Shown in pieces: positions 10,674-18,691 of a stretch of DNA of 43,076 bases (position 1 is the first letter of the stretch; the number at the start of each line of letters is the position of its first letter). Under the pieces are notes generated by a model. The model ran no database searches and was not told the origin of the DNA. It worked only from the letters and a program-made list of their open reading frames with translations. A program made the translations under genes and the position numbers. This DNA is from Pseudomonas defluvii (GTDB lineage Bacteria > Pseudomonadota > Gammaproteobacteria > Pseudomonadales > Pseudomonadaceae): NCBI RefSeq assembly GCF_001695625.1, contig NZ_MBPN01000039.1, forward strand, positions 1 through 43,076, read 5' to 3'.

Positions 10674-12104
10674 ATGTTTGAACTTATCCACAACTGGCCC
10701 TTGCTGATCGGCACGACCCTGCTGCTGATCGATCTGCTGCTTTGGCGCGCGATTCCGGCGGAGCGGCGCAATGCGCGTACGGCGGCACGTTTGCTGGCCT
10801 TTCTGTTGTTCAGCTGGGTGTTGATCAGTGCAGGGATGAGCCCACTGCAACCAGCCCCTTGGGTTGAGGATGTACCGCGCAATTTACTGGCAACCGTGCT
10901 GGAGATCGTCTGGTGGCTGTTCGCCGCGCGTACGTTGACGGTGGTGCTCGGGTTGATGTTGATTGCTCGCAGCGGGCATACCGGCCGGCTGTTGCAGGAT
11001 GTGCTGGGGGCGGTCATTTTCCTGATCGCTATCGTTGCGGCGGCGGCCTACGTCATGCAGTTGCCGGTCAAGGGCCTGCTGGCCACCTCGGGCGCCATGG
11101 CGATCATCGTCGGCCTGGCCTTGCAGAGCACCCTGAGCGATGTGTTCTCCGGCATTGTGCTGAACACCACACGGCCCTATCAAATCGATGACTGGATCTC
11201 GATCGACGGCACCGAAGGCAAGGTGCTGGATATCGACTGGCGCGCAACCCGTTTGCTCACGGCCAACGGCAGTATGGCGGTGATTCCGAACTCGGTGGCG
11301 GCCAAGGCCAAGCTGTTGAACTTCAGCCGCCCGAACGATGTTCATGGGGTATCGATCAGTGTCGTGGTGCCCTCGCAGATTCGCCCGCGACGCGTCCTCG
11401 ATGCCTTGGAAAAGGCCCTGCAGGGCACCAGCGCCCTGCTCGCCATGCCCAAAGCCAAGGCCACGGTGAAGAGCGTCAGCCTGGAGTCGGTGGAGTACGA
11501 GGCCAGTGGTTTCGTCGCGGCCATGGACAAGAAAACCGACGTGCGCAATTACCTGTTCGACCTCGCCCACCGCCACCTGGAAGCCGCCGGGGTCAACTGG
11601 AACCCGGACACCGTGCCCAAGCCCTGGAGCCGTCAGCGCAGTTTGCTGGAAGATGTGCGTATTTTTCGCTCGCTGAGTGATGAGGAAAAGGACAGCCTGA
11701 GCCAACGCATGATGCCGGTTGAGTACCTGGCCGATCAGGTGATTCTGGGGCTCAATGAGGCCTCTGATTACCTGCTGGTGATCGGTACGGGGGTGGTCTC
11801 GGCGTCAATTCGCGACGGGGAGCGCAGTGTCGAAGCAGGACGGATGGGGCCGGGGGAAATTCTCGGTGCCGAGGGTCTGCTGGACGGTAACGACTCCAAT
11901 GCGGAGTTCCGCAGCCTGACCAACTGCCTGCTTTACCGGATCGAGAAAACCGCCGTACGCAGTTGCCTGGAACAACGCGAAGAGGTGAAAAGCGCGCTGA
12001 GCAAGTTGCAGCGCCATCGTCAGCAAGCCAGCCAGTCGCTGTTGTTACAGCGACCGGCTGCGGTCAAGAAAGGCGGCTTCCTGAGCTGGCTAAAGCCGCA
12101 CTAA
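10674..12104 (+). CDS. MscS-type mechanosensitive channel with C-terminal cyclic-nucleotide-binding domain
   Basis: 476 residues. Four to five N-terminal membrane helices (about 5-150) end in a glycine/alanine-rich pore helix with GLALQSTLSDVFSGIVLNTT, the MscS TM3 signature. The beta domain follows (YQIDDWISIDGTEGKVLDID, then TRLLTANGSMAVIPN). From about residue 325 the protein has a cNMP-binding/CRP-like fold (VRIFRSLSDEEKDSL, GPGEILGAEGLLDG). This is the bCNG arrangement in which ligand, rather than tension, may gate the pore. The usual phosphate-binding arginine of strict cAMP sites is not obvious, so the ligand is open. It ends just before amaA, on the opposite strand. Confidence 0.9.
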   Translation: MFELIHNWPLLIGTTLLLIDLLLWRAIPAERRNARTAARLLAFLLFSWVLISAGMSPLQPAPWVEDVPRNLLATVLEIVWWLFAARTLTVVLGLMLIARSGHTGRLLQDVLGAVIFLIAIVAAAAYVMQLPVKGLLATSGAMAIIVGLALQSTLSDVFSGIVLNTTRPYQIDDWISIDGTEGKVLDIDWRATRLLTANGSMAVIPNSVAAKAKLLNFSRPNDVHGVSISVVVPSQIRPRRVLDALEKALQGTSALLAMPKAKATVKSVSLESVEYEASGFVAAMDKKTDVRNYLFDLAHRHLEAAGVNWNPDTVPKPWSRQRSLLEDVRIFRSLSDEEKDSLSQRMMPVEYLADQVILGLNEASDYLLVIGTGVVSASIRDGERSVEAGRMGPGEILGAEGLLDGNDSNAEFRSLTNCLLYRIEKTAVRSCLEQREEVKSALSKLQRHRQQASQSLLLQRPAAVKKGGFLSWLKPH

Positions 12105-13387
12105 AGCACGACTCGCAGGCACTGGCCGGCGTGGTACAGCGAGAAACCGGTCTCGTAGAAGCCGGTACGCAGCGAAGCGCCCGTCACCGGTTTCATCGGC
12201 GAGAATGGAATCGGCAGCTCGTCCGGGTTGTCCTTGAGCAGGTACTCGGCGAACGCCTTGCCAATCACTGTGCCGGTGGTGTTGCCACGCCCGTTGTAGC
12301 CGGTTACCGCCACAATGCCCGGTGCCGGCTCGAACAGCCGCATCAGGTGGTCGGGGGTGAAGTCGATGCAACCGGTCCAGTGCATTTCCCATTCAACCTT
12401 GCCCAGTTGCGGGAAGTAATGGCTCTGGATGCGGTCGGCCCAACTGCGGATGAACCAGGTCGGTTTGTTGTCGACCCGCCCCAGGCTGCCCAGTAGCAGA
12501 CGGCCCTGATCGTCACGACGAATGCTGCTGAGCACAGTGCGGGTATCCCAGGACCCCTGACCATGCTTGAGCACGTTGTCCGCTGCAGCACCGGTCAGCG
12601 GTACCGAGGCTACCTGATAGTAGTAACCACGGAAGAAGTTGCGCTGCAGGTCGGTCCAGTCACCTTCGGTGTAGGCGCCGGTGGAGATGATGACCTTGTC
12701 GGCGCAGACCGAACCCTTGGCGGTCTTGACCCGCCAGGCGCTGCCTTCGCGCTCCAGCCCCTGAACTGCGGACTGCTGATGAATCTGCCCGCCCAGGCGC
12801 GCCACGGCAGCAGCCAGGCCACGGGTGTAACCCATCGGGTTGATGGTGCCGGCGCGGCGGTCGAGCAGCGCGGCGGAAATCTTGTCGGTACCGCAGTACT
12901 CCTGGCAACGAGCCCCGGTGAGCAGCTCGACGTCGGCACCACGGCGGCTCCATTGGGCATGCCGTGCCTCGAGATCGGCCACACCGTTGGCATTGTGCGC
13001 CATGTGCAGCGTGCCTTCGTTACGGGCCTGGCAATCGATGCCCAGACGCTTGATGGTGGCAAACACCTCGGCCGGTGCTTCGCCAAGTACCTTGTTCAGG
13101 CGGCTGCCTTGTTGCAGGCCAAGGGTCGCTTCAACGTCATCCGGACGAATCCAGGTGCCTGCGTTGACCAGGCCAACGTTGCGTCCCGAGCCGCCGTGGC
13201 CGATCTTCCAGGCCTCCAGCAGCACCACGCGCTTGCCTTGTTCAAGCAAATGGATCGCAGCGGACAAACCTGTAATACCGCCGCCGATGATGCACACATC
13301 GGCCTTGATGTCCGCGCTCAACTCGGCAGACGGGGCCGCCGCCGGTGTAACGAACTCCCATAGACACTCTTGACGCAGGTCGGTCAT
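12101..13387 (-). CDS. amaA: L-pipecolate oxidase (FAD-dependent, DAO family)
   Basis: 428-residue flavoprotein. The Rossmann motif ADVCIIGGGITGLSAAIHLL (about residues 29-48) is followed by the GHGGSGRNVGLVNAG region typical of DAO-family amine oxidases. The start is placed at 13387 (MTDLRQEC) with GGAG eight bases upstream; an upstream in-frame ATG would add a poorly conserved 18 residues. Next to amaB on the same strand, this matches P. putida AmaA, which oxidises L-pipecolate to piperideine-6-carboxylate in the D-lysine route. The two C-termini (mscS and amaA) converge and overlap by four bases. The substrate assignment rests on gene order. Confidence 0.85.
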   Translation of the reverse strand: MTDLRQECLWEFVTPAAAPSAELSADIKADVCIIGGGITGLSAAIHLLEQGKRVVLLEAWKIGHGGSGRNVGLVNAGTWIRPDDVEATLGLQQGSRLNKVLGEAPAEVFATIKRLGIDCQARNEGTLHMAHNANGVADLEARHAQWSRRGADVELLTGARCQEYCGTDKISAALLDRRAGTINPMGYTRGLAAAVARLGGQIHQQSAVQGLEREGSAWRVKTAKGSVCADKVIISTGAYTEGDWTDLQRNFFRGYYYQVASVPLTGAAADNVLKHGQGSWDTRTVLSSIRRDDQGRLLLGSLGRVDNKPTWFIRSWADRIQSHYFPQLGKVEWEMHWTGCIDFTPDHLMRLFEPAPGIVAVTGYNGRGNTTGTVIGKAFAEYLLKDNPDELPIPFSPMKPVTGASLRTGFYETGFSLYHAGQCLRVVL

Positions 13388-13426
13388 GGTCGGCTCCGCT
13401 TTATTGATCTTTTTAGTCGGTGGAAA

Positions 13427-13481
13427 CCCCATCGCCGGCAAGGCCTGCGCCCATTAGAGGCTGGCGTTACCGGCGATGGGG
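13427..13481. repeat. Perfect 12-base inverted repeat between amaB and amaA
   Basis: CCCCATCGCCGG (13427-13438) and CCGGCGATGGGG (13470-13481) are exact inverses around a 31-base loop. The structure lies between the amaB stop and the amaA start in the direction of transcription. It could attenuate read-through or stabilise the amaB message. There is no T-tract, so it is not a classic terminator. Confidence 0.6.
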
Positions 13482-13494
13482 GCCTGAGTGGCTA

Positions 13495-14985
13495 TCAGTC
13501 GAACACAATACCCTGCGCCAGCGGAAGCTCACGCGAGTAGTTCACGGTGTTGGTCTGACGACGCATGTAGGCCTTCCAGGAATCGGAGCCCGACTCACGG
13601 CCACCGCCCGTTTCCTTTTCGCCACCGAAAGCGCCACCGATCTCTGCACCGCTGGTGCCGATGTTGACGTTGGCGATGCCGCAGTCACTGCCGGCTGCAC
13701 TCTGGAAGCGCTCGGCTTCACGCAGGTCGGTGGTGAAGATGCACGAGGACAGGCCTTGTGGCACTTCGTTGTTCAGGCGCAGGGCTTCTTCGAACTCGTC
13801 GTAGGCCAGCACGTACAGAATCGGCGCAAACGTTTCGTGACGCACGACTTCACTCTGGGCTGGCATTTCGACAATTGCCGGGGCCACGTAGTAGGCGTTC
13901 GGGTAGTCCTGCTGCAGTTGGCGCTCGCCGCCAAATACCGTGCCGCCTTCGTCGCGGGCACGGGCCAGGGCGTCCTGCATGGCCTGGAAGGATTGCTTGT
14001 CGATCAGTGGGCCGACCAGGTTGTCCTTGCGTGGGTCACCGATACGTACCTTGCCGTAGGCAGCTTTGACGCGTGCGACCACCTCGTCCTTGATCGAGCG
14101 GTGCACAATCAGGCGGCGCAGGGTGGTGCAACGCTGGCCAGCAGTACCAACGGCACTGAACAGGATGCCGCGCACAGCCAGGTCCAGGTCGGCGCTTGGT
14201 GCCAGGATCATGGCGTTGTTGCCGCCCAGTTCGAGGATGCTGCGACCGAAGCGTGCGGCCACACGTGGGCCGACTTCGCGGCCCATGCGGGTGCTGCCGG
14301 TAGCGCTGACCAAGGGTACGCGTGGGTCGTCGACCAGTACCTGGCCCGCTTCACGGTCACCGACGATCAACTGGCTGAGGCCTTCCGGTGCATCGCCGAA
14401 GGCTTTCAGGGCTTTCTCGAACAGGGCCTGGCAAGCCAGGGCCGTCAGCGGCGTCTTCTCCGACGGTTTCCAGACTACGGCGTTACCGCAGACCAGGGCC
14501 AGCGCGGTGTTCCACGCCCAGACTGCAACCGGGAAGTTGAACGCGCTGATCACGCCGACCACACCCAGCGGGTGCCAGGTTTCACGCATGTGGTGGCCTG
14601 GGCGTTCGGATGCGATGGTCAAACCGTACAGCTGACGCGACAGGCCAACAGCGAAGTCGCAGATGTCGATCATTTCCTGTACTTCACCCAGACCTTCCTG
14701 GGTGATCTTGCCCGCTTCGACAGACACCAGTTCGCCGAGCTGCGCCTTGTGCTCACGCAGCACTTCGCCGAACAGACGAATCAACTCGCCACGGCGTGGC
14801 GCTGGGACATTGCGCCAGGCCTGGAAGGCTTTTTCAGCCTGGTCGATCTTGCCCACGACCTGGGCTTTGCTCTCCAGGTGGACCGAGGCAATGACGCTGC
14901 CATCGATGGGGGTGTGAATGGGATGGTTGCCGTTGGTGTAGGCACTGGCCGGTACACCCAGGCGATCAAGCAGTCCATCAACCAT
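13495..14985 (-). CDS. amaB: L-aminoadipate-semialdehyde / piperideine-6-carboxylate dehydrogenase
   Basis: 496-residue NAD-dependent aldehyde dehydrogenase of the ALDH7 (antiquitin) type. Catalytic residues are visible: Asn150 in ISAFNFPVAVW, Glu252 in LELGGNN, Cys286 in GTAGQRCTTLRR. It converts the semialdehyde formed by AmaA to 2-aminoadipate. AGGAG lies eight bases before the ATG at 14985. It is divergent from a LysR gene across about 130 bases, which probably holds its promoter and operator. Gene order and family match P. putida amaB. Confidence 0.92.
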   Translation of the reverse strand: MVDGLLDRLGVPASAYTNGNHPIHTPIDGSVIASVHLESKAQVVGKIDQAEKAFQAWRNVPAPRRGELIRLFGEVLREHKAQLGELVSVEAGKITQEGLGEVQEMIDICDFAVGLSRQLYGLTIASERPGHHMRETWHPLGVVGVISAFNFPVAVWAWNTALALVCGNAVVWKPSEKTPLTALACQALFEKALKAFGDAPEGLSQLIVGDREAGQVLVDDPRVPLVSATGSTRMGREVGPRVAARFGRSILELGGNNAMILAPSADLDLAVRGILFSAVGTAGQRCTTLRRLIVHRSIKDEVVARVKAAYGKVRIGDPRKDNLVGPLIDKQSFQAMQDALARARDEGGTVFGGERQLQQDYPNAYYVAPAIVEMPAQSEVVRHETFAPILYVLAYDEFEEALRLNNEVPQGLSSCIFTTDLREAERFQSAAGSDCGIANVNIGTSGAEIGGAFGGEKETGGGRESGSDSWKAYMRRQTNTVNYSRELPLAQGIVFD

Positions 14986-15038
14986 TTTTGTTCTCCTGCA
15001 TACGATGAGTAGTTGATTTCAATGACGGAGGTCAGTAT

Positions 15039-15049
15039 TAATCCGATTA
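15039..15049. promoter_or_regulatory. Candidate operator, TAATC-C-GATTA palindrome
   Basis: A perfect 11-base palindrome sits in the divergent amaB-lysR interval, 54 bases from the amaB start and 67 bases from the lysR ATG. LysR-type regulators usually bind such dyads between divergent genes. Position and symmetry are seen; binding is inferred. Confidence 0.35.
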
Positions 15050-15115
15050 CTCTGGCACAACAAACGACCTTTACTCAGCACATCATTCCGCCAGGTAATG
15101 ATTAACGAGAACACC

Positions 15116-16000
15116 ATGTCCAAACGCCTCGTGCCCTCGATGGCCGCCCTGCAATGCTTCGAAGCTGCCGCCCGTCATTTGAGCTTTACCCGCGCGGCCG
15201 AAGAGCTGCACCTGACCCAAAGCGCCGTCAGCAAACAGGTGGCGCAGTTGGAGGACATGCTGCGCCATCACCTGTTCCTGCGTATACGGCGACGTCTGCA
15301 ATTGACGCCGGCCGGCGCGCTGTACCTGGCCGAAGTGAACAAGATCCTCACCCAGGTCGACATGTCGAGCCGCTACATCCTCTCCTATGGCGAACAGACC
15401 GAGGTGCTCAAGGTCGCCACCCAGCCAAGTTTCGGCGTGCGCTGGCTGATCCCGAACCTGAAGGGCTTCGGCAAACGCCACCCGAACATTCACCTGGATA
15501 TCCGCAACGAGATGGAGCCCTTCGCCCTGCTCCAGGGTAATGCCGATGTGGTGTTTTTCTTTGGCCAGGGCACATGGCCCGGCGCAACCTGCATCGAACT
15601 GTTCGGCGAAGAGATGGTGCCGGTCTGCTCGCCGGAGCTGTTGCAAGGGCGCACCCTGAACGATGCCAGTGAAGTGGCCGACCTGGTGCTGCTGCAAGCC
15701 ACTTCGCGCCCCGAAGCCTGGCACGAGTGGTTCCTTGAACAGGACCTGCATTCGGCGAACAGCTATCACGGGCCGCGCTTTGACACGTTCTACATGTGCC
15801 TGAGTGCCGCCCAGGCCGGTTGTGGCGTGGCGTTGGTGCCACGCTATCTGGTGGCTCAAGAGCTGGCCGAAGGCAAGCTGGTCGTTCCTTGGCAGCACGC
15901 GATGAAAAGCAACGGCGCGTATTTCCTGGCGTTCTCCGAACATGCTGCAGAAGTGCCCAAGGTACGCAGCCTGGTGGAGTGGATTCGCGAACACGTGTGA
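15116..16000 (+). CDS. LysR-family regulator (GcvA-like), probable ama/hgl regulator
   Basis: 294 residues. The N-terminal winged helix-turn-helix reads AALQCFEAAARHLSFTRAAE and AVSKQVAQLEDMLRHHLFLR (about residues 9-58), followed by a LysR substrate-binding domain ending VRSLVEWIREHV. The start MSKRLVPS at 15116 is preferred, as usual for GcvA-type members; an in-frame ATG at 15098 has its AGG only two bases away. It is divergent from amaB and followed by hglS on the same strand, so it may sense a lysine-pathway intermediate such as aminoadipate or oxoadipate. That effector role is inference. Confidence 0.88.
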   Translation: MSKRLVPSMAALQCFEAAARHLSFTRAAEELHLTQSAVSKQVAQLEDMLRHHLFLRIRRRLQLTPAGALYLAEVNKILTQVDMSSRYILSYGEQTEVLKVATQPSFGVRWLIPNLKGFGKRHPNIHLDIRNEMEPFALLQGNADVVFFFGQGTWPGATCIELFGEEMVPVCSPELLQGRTLNDASEVADLVLLQATSRPEAWHEWFLEQDLHSANSYHGPRFDTFYMCLSAAQAGCGVALVPRYLVAQELAEGKLVVPWQHAMKSNGAYFLAFSEHAAEVPKVRSLVEWIREHV

Positions 16001-16013
16001 GCGCCGACGCTTT

Positions 16014-16024
16014 CTGAATTTCAG
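16014..16024. promoter_or_regulatory. Candidate operator, CTGAA-T-TTCAG palindrome upstream of hglS
   Basis: A perfect 11-base palindrome lies 14 bases after the LysR stop and about 90 bases before the hglS ATG, where a regulator site for hglS would be expected. It does not share sequence with the dyad upstream of amaB, so the same regulator need not bind both. Confidence 0.25.
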
Positions 16025-16111
16025 GAATGATGGCTCGACTTTTTTTCGCTTGTGTCGGAACAGCATTCCTCGCTTTCATGTAAGCCTGCACTTTTCACCA
16101 GGAAGCTTTCG

Positions 16112-17509
16112 ATGACCGCTCAAGATTTCGTCAGCCCGGATAGTATTCGCGCACAGTTCTCGGCCGCCATGTCGCAGATGTACAAACAGGAGGTGCCGCT
16201 GTACGGCACACTGCTGGAGTTGGTGAGCGAGACCAATCACCAGGTGATGCAACAGCATCCCGACATCGCCGAAGCCCTGCGCTGGACCGGCGAAATCGAA
16301 CGCCTCGACCAGGAGCGCCACGGCGCCATCCGCGTGGGCACGGCTGAAGAGCTGGCTACCATTGGTCGCCTGTTCGCAGTCATGGGCATGCAGCCGGTGG
16401 GCTACTACGACCTCAGCCCTGCCGGTGTGCCGGTGCATTCCACAGCCTTTCGGGCCGTCCACGAACAGTCGCTGCATATCAGCCCGTTCCGCGTCTTTAC
16501 CTCGCTGCTGCGCCTGGAACTGATCGACAACCCGCAGTTGCGCGAACTGGCCCGTGGCATCCTCGCCAAACGGCAGATCTTCACCCCGCGGGCGCTGAGC
16601 CTGATCGAGCAGTTCGAGCGTGATGGCGGCCTGAACGACGTCGATGCCCGTGAGTTCGTCGAGCAGGCGCTGCATACCTTCCGTTGGCACAACACCGCCA
16701 CGGTCACCGCCGAGCAGTACCGTCAGTTGCATGATCAACACCGTTTGATCGCTGATGTGGTGGCCTTCAAAGGCCCGCACATCAACCACCTGACGCCGCG
16801 CACACTGGACATCGACGCCATTCAGGTCGGCATGCCGGCCAAGGGCATTCCACCCAAGGCAGTCATCGAAGGCCCACCACGCCGGCGTTGCCCGATCCTG
16901 CTGCGCCAGACCAGCTTCAAGGCACTTCAGGAGCAGGTTGCCTTCAGTGACCAGGACGCCACGGCAGGAGGCAGCCATACCGCCCGCTTCGGTGAGATTG
17001 AACAACGCGGCGCCGCACTGACGCCCAAAGGGCGCGCACTGTATGACCGCCTGCTCGATGCCACACGCGAAAGCCTGGGTGGTGTCCCCGCAGAAGCGAA
17101 CGCTGAGCGCTACATGAGCCTGTTGGCTGAGCAGTTCCAGGCCTTCCCGGACGACCTAGGGCAAATGCGTCAACAAGGCCTGGCCTACTTCCGCTACTTC
17201 CCGACTGAAAAGGGCATGGCCGCACGTGATGCCGCGCAACGACCGACCTCGCTGGACGCGTTGATCGACGCTGGGCACATTCACTTTGAAGCGCTGGTCT
17301 ACGAGGACTTCCTGCCGGTCAGTGCCGCAGGCATCTTCCAGTCCAACCTGGGTGATGACAGCCATAGCCAGTACGGCAGCAACGCCAACCGCGAGGCGTT
17401 CGAGCAGGCACTGGGCAAGTCGGTCCAGGATGAATTGGCGCTGTACGCGCAGAGTGAGCGTCGCTCGCTGCAAGCCTGCGCCGAGGCGTTGAACCTGGCC
17501 TCGTTGTAA
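16112..17509 (+). CDS. hglS: 2-oxoadipate dioxygenase/decarboxylase (2-hydroxyglutarate synthase, DUF1338)
   Basis: 465-residue Fe(II) enzyme of the HglS/YdcJ (DUF1338) family, which turns 2-oxoadipate into D-2-hydroxyglutarate in lysine catabolism. With the ATG at 16112 (AGGAAG six bases upstream) the metal ligands fall at His70 (QERHGAIRVG) and His226 (PHINHLTPR), exactly the P. putida numbering I recall. The third, Glu295 in FGEIEQRG, is one off, which suggests a single-residue insertion. Arg74 is also kept. An upstream in-frame start at 16052 would add 20 residues and break this numbering. Location after amaA/amaB and LysR matches the P. putida order. Confidence 0.92.
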   Translation: MTAQDFVSPDSIRAQFSAAMSQMYKQEVPLYGTLLELVSETNHQVMQQHPDIAEALRWTGEIERLDQERHGAIRVGTAEELATIGRLFAVMGMQPVGYYDLSPAGVPVHSTAFRAVHEQSLHISPFRVFTSLLRLELIDNPQLRELARGILAKRQIFTPRALSLIEQFERDGGLNDVDAREFVEQALHTFRWHNTATVTAEQYRQLHDQHRLIADVVAFKGPHINHLTPRTLDIDAIQVGMPAKGIPPKAVIEGPPRRRCPILLRQTSFKALQEQVAFSDQDATAGGSHTARFGEIEQRGAALTPKGRALYDRLLDATRESLGGVPAEANAERYMSLLAEQFQAFPDDLGQMRQQGLAYFRYFPTEKGMAARDAAQRPTSLDALIDAGHIHFEALVYEDFLPVSAAGIFQSNLGDDSHSQYGSNANREAFEQALGKSVQDELALYAQSERRSLQACAEALNLASL

Positions 17510-17530
17510 ACCGCTGAGCGGCTTTGCCTA

Positions 17531-17585
17531 CCCCCACGAAGATCGCCTACGTGCACCCTTCGTGGGGGCAGGCTTGCCAGCGATG
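17531..17585. terminator. Long hairpin/REP element between convergent hglS and lysR
   Basis: CCCCCACGAAG (17531-17541) and CTTCGTGGGGG (17558-17568) form a perfect 11-base stem. The right arm continues into GCAGGCTTGCCAGCGA (17569-17584), the core of a Pseudomonas REP palindrome. It lies between two convergent stops and probably serves both as a bidirectional terminator and as a REP. Confidence 0.6.
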
Positions 17586-17589
17586 CGGG

Positions 17590-18534
17590 TCAGCCTGGAT
17601 GCGTGGCCTCAAGCGCATTCAGTACCTGCACATCCGGCAGGTTCATGACCTGGGCTTCATGTTGCAGAAAGTCGCTGAGCCGCCGCAGCCGCTCGCTACC
17701 GGGACGGGTCTTCGGCCATACCAGGTAGTAATCCAGACCACTGGCCACCGCCGTCGGCCAGGGCAGGCTCAAACGCCCTTGGGCCACATCCTCGGCCACC
17801 ATCAGCAGGTCGCCCATCGATACGCCATAACCACGCGCCGCAGCGATCATGCCCAACTCCAGCGTGTCGAACACCTGACCGCCCTTGAGCGAGATCTGCT
17901 CGGTGAGGTGCATGCAGGCCAGCCAACTGCGCCAGTCGCGTTTGTCCGGGGTCGGGTGCAACAGCTCGACCGAGGCCAGCCGTTCAGCGTCCCAAGGGCC
18001 GTCATTGAGCAGCTCTGGCGAACCGACCGGTACCAGCAGCTCGGAGAACAGACGGTTGACCTCCCAGTCCGGGGGAAAATGACCATCACTCAACAGCACC
18101 GCACAATCGAACGGCTCCTGATTGAAATCCACATGATCGACATCCATCCAGGCGCTGGTCAGTTGCACCTCGTTGCCGGGCTGTAAATGGCGGAAGCGGC
18201 TCAGACGGGCCAGTAGCCAACGCATGGTGAGGGTTGATGGCGCTTTCATGCGCAGGATGTCGTCTTCACTGCGCAGCGTGTTGCAAGCCCGCTCCAGTGC
18301 AGCGAAACCCTCACGCACGCCGGGCAACAACAAGCGGGCGGCTTCACTCAGCTGCAACGTTCGGCCATTACGTAAAAACAGTCGACAAGCGAAGTGATCC
18401 TCCAGCGTACGAATGTGCCGGCTGACGGCACTCTGGGTGATAGAGAGTTCCTGTGCCGCCCGGGTGAACGAGCTATGCCGGGCGGCTGCCTCGAATGCCC
18501 GTAGTGCATACAGCGGCGGTAAACGACGTGACAT
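17590..18534 (-). CDS. LysR-family transcriptional regulator (GcvA-like)
   Basis: 314 residues. N-terminal winged HTH with PPLYALRAFEAAARHSSFTR and AVSRHIRTLEDHFACRLFLR (about residues 5-57), then a LysR effector domain (VFDTLELGMIAAARGYGVSM near the ligand site). The start MSRRLPPL at 18534 is chosen; an upstream in-frame ATG at 18585 would add 17 non-conserved residues. It is divergent from the MATE exporter across about 160 bases, the usual arrangement for a local regulator and its target, although regulation of hglS (convergent) cannot be ruled out. Confidence 0.87.
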   Translation of the reverse strand: MSRRLPPLYALRAFEAAARHSSFTRAAQELSITQSAVSRHIRTLEDHFACRLFLRNGRTLQLSEAARLLLPGVREGFAALERACNTLRSEDDILRMKAPSTLTMRWLLARLSRFRHLQPGNEVQLTSAWMDVDHVDFNQEPFDCAVLLSDGHFPPDWEVNRLFSELLVPVGSPELLNDGPWDAERLASVELLHPTPDKRDWRSWLACMHLTEQISLKGGQVFDTLELGMIAAARGYGVSMGDLLMVAEDVAQGRLSLPWPTAVASGLDYYLVWPKTRPGSERLRRLSDFLQHEAQVMNLPDVQVLNALEATHPG

Positions 18535-18581
18535 GACCCTGCTCCCGACAACACCCCGATACGTGATGAGCGATCTTACTC

Positions 18582-18600
18582 GCATGAGTTTTAATCATGC
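18582..18600. promoter_or_regulatory. Candidate LysR operator GCATGA-N7-TCATGC
   Basis: A perfect six-base inverted repeat with a seven-base A/T spacer (19 bases in total) lies in the divergent interval, 48 bases from the LysR ATG and 92 bases from the MATE ATG. It contains ATGA-N7-TCAT, an example of the T-N11-A dyad of LysR-type regulators. Confidence 0.45.
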
Positions 18601-18691
18601 CAATGATCGTTATTATCCTTTTGTGCAGCATCGTCCAAAGCCCGAGAATCAACGGCTTCACCTTACCTTGCCCGAGAACAGGACGATCATC

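Noticed and set aside
13420..15012. Long open frame of 530 codons on the plus strand opposite amaB
   Set aside because: It is antisense to a clear ALDH with all catalytic residues. Long antisense frames are common in GC-rich Pseudomonas genes, and the translation shows no family motif.
15083..16066. 327-codon frame on the minus strand
   Set aside because: Antisense to the LysR gene with a clear winged HTH.
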